9,024 bases of DNA from Chloroflexota bacterium (GTDB lineage Bacteria > Chloroflexota > Dehalococcoidia > SZUA-161 > SpSt-899), in the NCBI GenBank assembly GCA_018657655.1, contig JABHWQ010000243.1:1-9024 (forward strand), given 5' to 3'. Shown here piece by piece: positions 5,959 to 9,024 of the stretch; the stretch's first letter is position 1, and every line of letters starts with the position of its first letter. The notes under the pieces were generated by a model. That model had not been told where the DNA came from. It ran no database searches and saw only the letters and a list, made by a program, of their open reading frames with translations. The position numbers were made by a program, and so were the translations under genes.

Positions 5959-6471
5959 ATGGAAGCAATGGTTGATAGTCTAGGTATTCAGTGGCAACTG
6001 TTAGTTGTTCAGTTGGTGAATTTCCTGATCATACTTGTTCTTTTAAAAATGTTCGCTTACAAACCTATACTTAATATGCTGGATGAGCGTGCCGCCAAGA
6101 TCAAAGAAGGTCTCGAGCAATCCGAACAGGCTGAAAAGAGAGCAGCGGACATTGATGTCGAATCCAAGAAAGCACTTGAAGAGGCACGCAAAGAAGGCCA
6201 GATTATGATTGCCCAGGCAAAAGAGACGGCCGACAATCGTCGCGAAGAAGATATGGCCCAAGCCAAGAAAGATGCCGAGGCTCTAATTGAGCGGGCTCGA
6301 GGTGAAATCCAATTAGAAAAGGATCAGGCTATATCTCAGCTCCGCAAAGAATTTGCAGACATTACCATCTTTGCAGCAGGCAAAGTGATCAACGAAGAAC
6401 TTGATACTGAAAAGCACCGCAAGGTAATCGACGATGTGCTCGCATCAAGTAATCTAAAGGGAACAGAGTAA
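5959..6471 (+). CDS. atpF: ATP synthase F0 subunit b (peripheral stalk)
   Basis: This 170-residue stator subunit joins the membrane sector to delta and alpha. A single membrane helix (about residues 12-32, QLLVVQLVNFLIILVLLK) includes the common Asn21-Phe pair and is followed by FAYKPIL and LDERAAKIKEGL, the usual b-subunit junction. Residues about 40-150 are a long charged Ala/Glu/Lys helix typical of the right-handed coiled coil; the end (FAAGKVINEELD) matches the delta-binding region. Length is normal. Only one b gene is seen; there is no b' partner in the window. AGGGGTGA directly precedes the ATG, and a TGA in frame just upstream rules out a longer start. An alternative ATG is at codon 4. 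It is separated from atpE by an unusually long spacer and from atpH by 9 bases. Confidence 0.94.
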   Translation: MEAMVDSLGIQWQLLVVQLVNFLIILVLLKMFAYKPILNMLDERAAKIKEGLEQSEQAEKRAADIDVESKKALEEARKEGQIMIAQAKETADNRREEDMAQAKKDAEALIERARGEIQLEKDQAISQLRKEFADITIFAAGKVINEELDTEKHRKVIDDVLASSNLKGTE

Positions 6472-6480
6472 GAGAAGACG

Positions 6481-7017
6481 ATGGCTGGAGAAATAGCAGC
6501 TAAAAGACATGCCCAGGCGGTTTTCGAAATCGCCGTTGAAAGAAACGAACTGGATATGTGGCGTTCTGATTTGGACTTGATGGCTGGCGTATTTGGAGAT
6601 GCTGAACTTCTGCCACTGCTAGAAAGCCCAAAGATTCGGTTCGAGGATAAAGCCGATGTTGTCGTAAAAAACCTGGTGGGAGTCGGCGATATGGCTCTCA
6701 ATCTTGCCAGATTGTTGATCCAGAAACAGAACGCAAGGATCATGCCGCAGATAGCCAGTGAATATGGCATCCTGATGGATCGCCATCAGGGTATCGAGCA
6801 TGCTGTAGTAACCACGGCGATGCCGATGGATGATGCCATGCAAGCAAGTTTTAAGGATAATTTGGCAAAGATCACTGGCAGCAAGATTGAACTGACAGCC
6901 AAGGTTGATCCTGATATCATAGGTGGTTTTGTAGCTCGAGTTGGTGACAAAGTAATTGACGGAAGCGTCCGCAATCGGCTGCAAAACCTGAAGCAGAACA
7001 TAGCACAAGCAGCTTAG
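6481..7017 (+). CDS. atpH: ATP synthase F1 subunit delta
   Basis: This 178-residue protein is the cap of the peripheral stalk, binding the N-termini of alpha and the C-terminus of b. It has the family's two-part build. The N-terminal helical bundle (about 1-105) begins AAKRHAQAVFEIAVE, where most members have RYAxALFxxA, and contains LLESPKIRFEDKADVV. The C-terminal part (about 106-178) has the delta signature running from Ile147 through GGFVARVGDKVIDGSVRNRL. Length is normal. The ATG lies 9 bases after the atpF stop with only a weak purine-rich ribosome site (AGAGAAG), so translational coupling to atpF is likely. Downstream, 66 bases with two hairpins separate it from atpA. Confidence 0.93.
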   Translation: MAGEIAAKRHAQAVFEIAVERNELDMWRSDLDLMAGVFGDAELLPLLESPKIRFEDKADVVVKNLVGVGDMALNLARLLIQKQNARIMPQIASEYGILMDRHQGIEHAVVTTAMPMDDAMQASFKDNLAKITGSKIELTAKVDPDIIGGFVARVGDKVIDGSVRNRLQNLKQNIAQAA

Positions 7018-7021
7018 TGGG

Positions 7022-7039
7022 GATGAGGTAAACCTCATC
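7022..7039 (+). other. Compact hairpin directly after atpH
   Basis: GATGAGGT (7022-7029) is exactly complementary to ACCTCATC (7032-7039). The innermost pair probably stays open, giving a 7-bp stem with a TAAA tetraloop. It starts 5 bases after the atpH stop and has no T-run, so it is not an intrinsic terminator. Confidence 0.6.
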
Positions 7040-7045
7040 GGTTGG

Positions 7046-7067
7046 GTCTAAAGATATAAGGTTAGAC
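7046..7067 (+). other. Second hairpin just upstream of the atpA ribosome site
   Basis: GTCTAA (7046-7051) pairs with TTAGAC (7062-7067) around a 10-base AT-rich loop. It ends 3 bases before the GGAGG that serves atpA, so it could affect ribosome access. The stem is short and only weakly stable. Confidence 0.4.
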
Positions 7068-7083
7068 GTCGGAGGTAAGGCCA

Positions 7084-8595
7084 ATGGCAACAAATGCACA
7101 AGAAATTGCTTCGATTATCAAGCAACAAATAGAGCAGTTCGGAACCACAGTTAGTGCAGTGGATGTAGGGACTGTGGTATCGGTGAGTGACGGGATTGCC
7201 CGAATTCACGGACTGGCCGGGGCAAAATCAATGGAATTGCTCGAATTCCCGGAGAACATCATTGGCCTGGCACTTAACCTTGAAGAGGATAATGTCGGAG
7301 CCGCCATCTTCGGCAATTTCCAGAAAATTAAAGAAGGGGACGAGGTTCGTTGTACCGGCCGTATCGTTGAGGTGCCGGTTGGACCAGAACTGATTGGTAG
7401 GGTAGTGGATTCTCTGGGTCAACCGCTTGATGGTAAGGGCCCGATCAATGCTCAAAAGACGCGCCCTGTAGAGCGTGTTGCGCCCAGCGTGGTGTACAGA
7501 AGCTCAGTTAATACTCCGGTGCAGACCGGTATTAAGACTGTGGATGCCATGGTACCGATCGGGCGCGGACAGCGAGAGTTGATTATCGGTGACCGTGCTA
7601 CAGGAAAATCTGCCATCGCGATTGATGCCATTATCAATCAAAAAGGCGGAGATCTGATTTGTATTTATGTTGCCATCGGACAGAAGGCTTCAAAGGTAGC
7701 CCAAGTTGTTGGAACACTTGAAAAATACGGCGCTATGGAGCACACCATTGTGGTGGCAGCTAATGCCGCAGATGCAGCGCCTTTGCAATATCTGTCCTGC
7801 TTCTCTGGTTGTGCCATGGGCGAGGAGTTTATGGATAACGGCAAGGATGCCTTGATTATCTATGACGATCTCACCAAGCATGCTTGGGCATATCGACAAA
7901 TGTCCCTCCTGTTGCAGCGGCCTCCCGGACGAGAAGCATATCCCGGAGACGTTTTCTATCTGCACAGTCGATTGCTTGAGCGAGCTGCCAAGTATGATGC
8001 CAGTAGTGGTGGCGGATCGCTTACCGCGCTTCCCATTATCGAAACGCAGGCAAATGATATTTCGGCTTATATTCCTACTAACGTAATTTCTATTACCGAT
8101 GGTCAGATATACCTTGAGGCTGACTTGTTTAATGCTGGTATCAGGCCAGCTATGAATGTGGGGCTTTCGGTTTCACGTGTTGGCGGTGCTGCTCAAGCGA
8201 AGGCAATGAAGCAAGTTGCGGGCACCATGCGTTTGGATTTGGCTCAGTATCGCGAACTCCAGGCATTTGCCCAGTTTGGTACCAGCGACCTGGACAAAGC
8301 AACACGCGAACAGCTTGAGAGAGGCCAGCGAACCGTGGAAGTTCTCAAACAGGGGCAATTTGTCCCGATGTCTTTAGAGGCTCAAGTGACTATACTCTAT
8401 GCGGTAACGGAAGGGTTCCTCGATGATGTTGAAGTTGAAAAGGTTGCAGTTTTTCAGGATGAATTTATCCGCTACATGGAAACCAGTAAATCGGATATCT
8501 TGAAGACAATATCATCAGAGAAAGCTATTTCAGATAGCACCAAGGAGACGTTGGGTAAGGCTATTGAAGATTTCAAGAAGACCATGACTCTATAA
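7084..8595 (+). CDS. atpA: ATP synthase F1 subunit alpha
   Basis: This 503-residue regulatory, non-catalytic nucleotide-binding subunit of the alpha3beta3 hexamer is of normal length (E. coli 513). The beta-barrel domain is about residues 1-95 (VVSVSDGIARIHGLAGAKSM), the nucleotide-binding domain about 96-375, and a helical C-terminal domain follows. The P-loop reads GDRATGKS (169-176) with Lys175; most alpha subunits have Gln where Ala172 stands. The catalytic arginine finger is Arg365 in LSVSRVGGAAQ, the signature loop that also distinguishes alpha from beta. The PPGREAYPGDVFYLHSRLLERAAK block is fully standard. GGAGGT lies 8 bases upstream of the ATG. atpG begins 18 bases after its stop. 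Confidence 0.97.
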   Translation: MATNAQEIASIIKQQIEQFGTTVSAVDVGTVVSVSDGIARIHGLAGAKSMELLEFPENIIGLALNLEEDNVGAAIFGNFQKIKEGDEVRCTGRIVEVPVGPELIGRVVDSLGQPLDGKGPINAQKTRPVERVAPSVVYRSSVNTPVQTGIKTVDAMVPIGRGQRELIIGDRATGKSAIAIDAIINQKGGDLICIYVAIGQKASKVAQVVGTLEKYGAMEHTIVVAANAADAAPLQYLSCFSGCAMGEEFMDNGKDALIIYDDLTKHAWAYRQMSLLLQRPPGREAYPGDVFYLHSRLLERAAKYDASSGGGSLTALPIIETQANDISAYIPTNVISITDGQIYLEADLFNAGIRPAMNVGLSVSRVGGAAQAKAMKQVAGTMRLDLAQYRELQAFAQFGTSDLDKATREQLERGQRTVEVLKQGQFVPMSLEAQVTILYAVTEGFLDDVEVEKVAVFQDEFIRYMETSKSDILKTISSEKAISDSTKETLGKAIEDFKKTMTL

Positions 8596-8613
8596 ATTGA
8601 TAGAGAGAAGATA

Positions 8614-9024
8614 ATGGCTAATATTCGCGAACTTAAAAAACGCATAACCAGCGTCAAGAACACTTCCAAGATCACCAAAGCGATGGAGATGGTGGCTGCG
8701 TCCAAGATGAGGAAGGCTCAGGATCGGGCGCTTCAGGCACGACCATACGCCGTAAAGTTGATGGAAGTTATGGCTGATCTTGCGGCACAGCCAACTGGAG
8801 CCGAAGCAAGTCATCCTCTGCTTGAAAAGCGAGTTGTAAACAAAGTCGCAATTGTGATTATGACTTCGGATAAAGGGCTGTGTGGTGGTTTGAACGCTAA
8901 TATGACGAAGCTTGTAGGGAATTATATGCTTCAGTCAAGCACACCAACCAGCGTTGTAACGGTAGGAAAAAAGGGAATGGAGTTCATGCGAAGCGCCGGA
9001 AGGGACATCAGGGCACAGTTCGCC
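8614..9024 (+). CDS. atpG: ATP synthase F1 subunit gamma, N-terminal part (cut by window end)
   Basis: The first 137 codons of the central rotor shaft are present, in frame to the last base of the window; the full protein is usually about 285-295 residues. It opens MANIRELKKRITSVKNTSKI and continues TKAMEMVAASKMRKAQ, the conserved N-terminal helix that runs up through the alpha3beta3 core. Then IVIMTSDKGLCGGLNANM (about residues 80-97) is the highly conserved start of the Rossmann-like foot domain that contacts the c-ring. The start follows a weak purine-rich ribosome site (AGAGAGAAG) and lies 18 bases after atpA. No truncation other than the window edge is seen. atpD and atpC are expected next. 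Confidence 0.95.
   Translation, partial: MANIRELKKRITSVKNTSKITKAMEMVAASKMRKAQDRALQARPYAVKLMEVMADLAAQPTGAEASHPLLEKRVVNKVAIVIMTSDKGLCGGLNANMTKLVGNYMLQSSTPTSVVTVGKKGMEFMRSAGRDIRAQFA

Noticed and set aside
5912..5980. Tiny TTG-started peptide between atpE and atpF, overlapping atpF out of frame
   Set aside because: The spacing from GGAGG is 3 or 12 bases, the start is a rare codon and the peptide shows no features. It is mentioned only as a possibility for the orphan ribosome site.
5887..7062. The octamer TATAAGGT occurs in both atp spacers (5887-5894 and 7055-7062), suggesting paired internal promoters
   Set aside because: Neither copy has a -35-like hexamer 16-18 bases upstream, and an 8-base AT-rich match in two spacers can be chance.

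Overview
The window (9,024 bases, moderate GC) is ordinary chromosomal bacterial DNA. Its right-hand 5 kb is most of an F-type ATP synthase operon. The strong AGGAGG-type ribosome sites, the order atpZ-B-E-F-H-A-G, a YfbK-like von Willebrand A lipoprotein and a long extra domain on AtpB would fit a member of the Chloroflexota (Dehalococcoidia or a relative). That placement is an inference from general resemblance and is not proven by any marker here.

Layout. Bases 1-136 carry the start of a leftward secreted-protein gene (signal peptide only). A 183-base divergent control region with a 12-bp palindrome and repeated GGTTA half-sites separates it from a rightward gene for a large YfbK-like VWA lipoprotein (320-2254). 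Converging on that gene is a leftward SpoU/TrmH-family RNA 2'-O-methyltransferase (2292-3089). A near-consensus sigma-70 promoter (3217-3245) drives a BFN/DUF151 bifunctional nuclease homologue (3275-3811), which is closed by a 12-bp perfect-stem intrinsic terminator (3860-3898).

The ATP synthase operon follows: atpZ (4045), atpB (4278), atpE (5580), atpF (5959), atpH (6481), atpA (7084) and atpG (8614, cut by the window end). Together they encode the membrane proton channel and rotor (a, c), the peripheral stalk (b, delta), a catalytic-hexamer subunit (alpha) and the central shaft (gamma). Beta and epsilon should lie just past the right edge. The c-subunit ion site looks like the proton type.

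I found no CRISPR array, transposon, tRNA, rRNA or defence system. The most unusual items are the roughly 110-residue, His/Glu/Asp-rich extracytoplasmic domain inserted between an additional N-terminal membrane helix and the channel core of AtpB, and structured spacers inside the operon (154 bases between atpE and atpF; twin hairpins between atpH and atpA). Also notable are the palindrome cluster in the divergent promoter region and a duplicated KVDDWQY motif flanking a (PPT)4 linker in the VWA lipoprotein.
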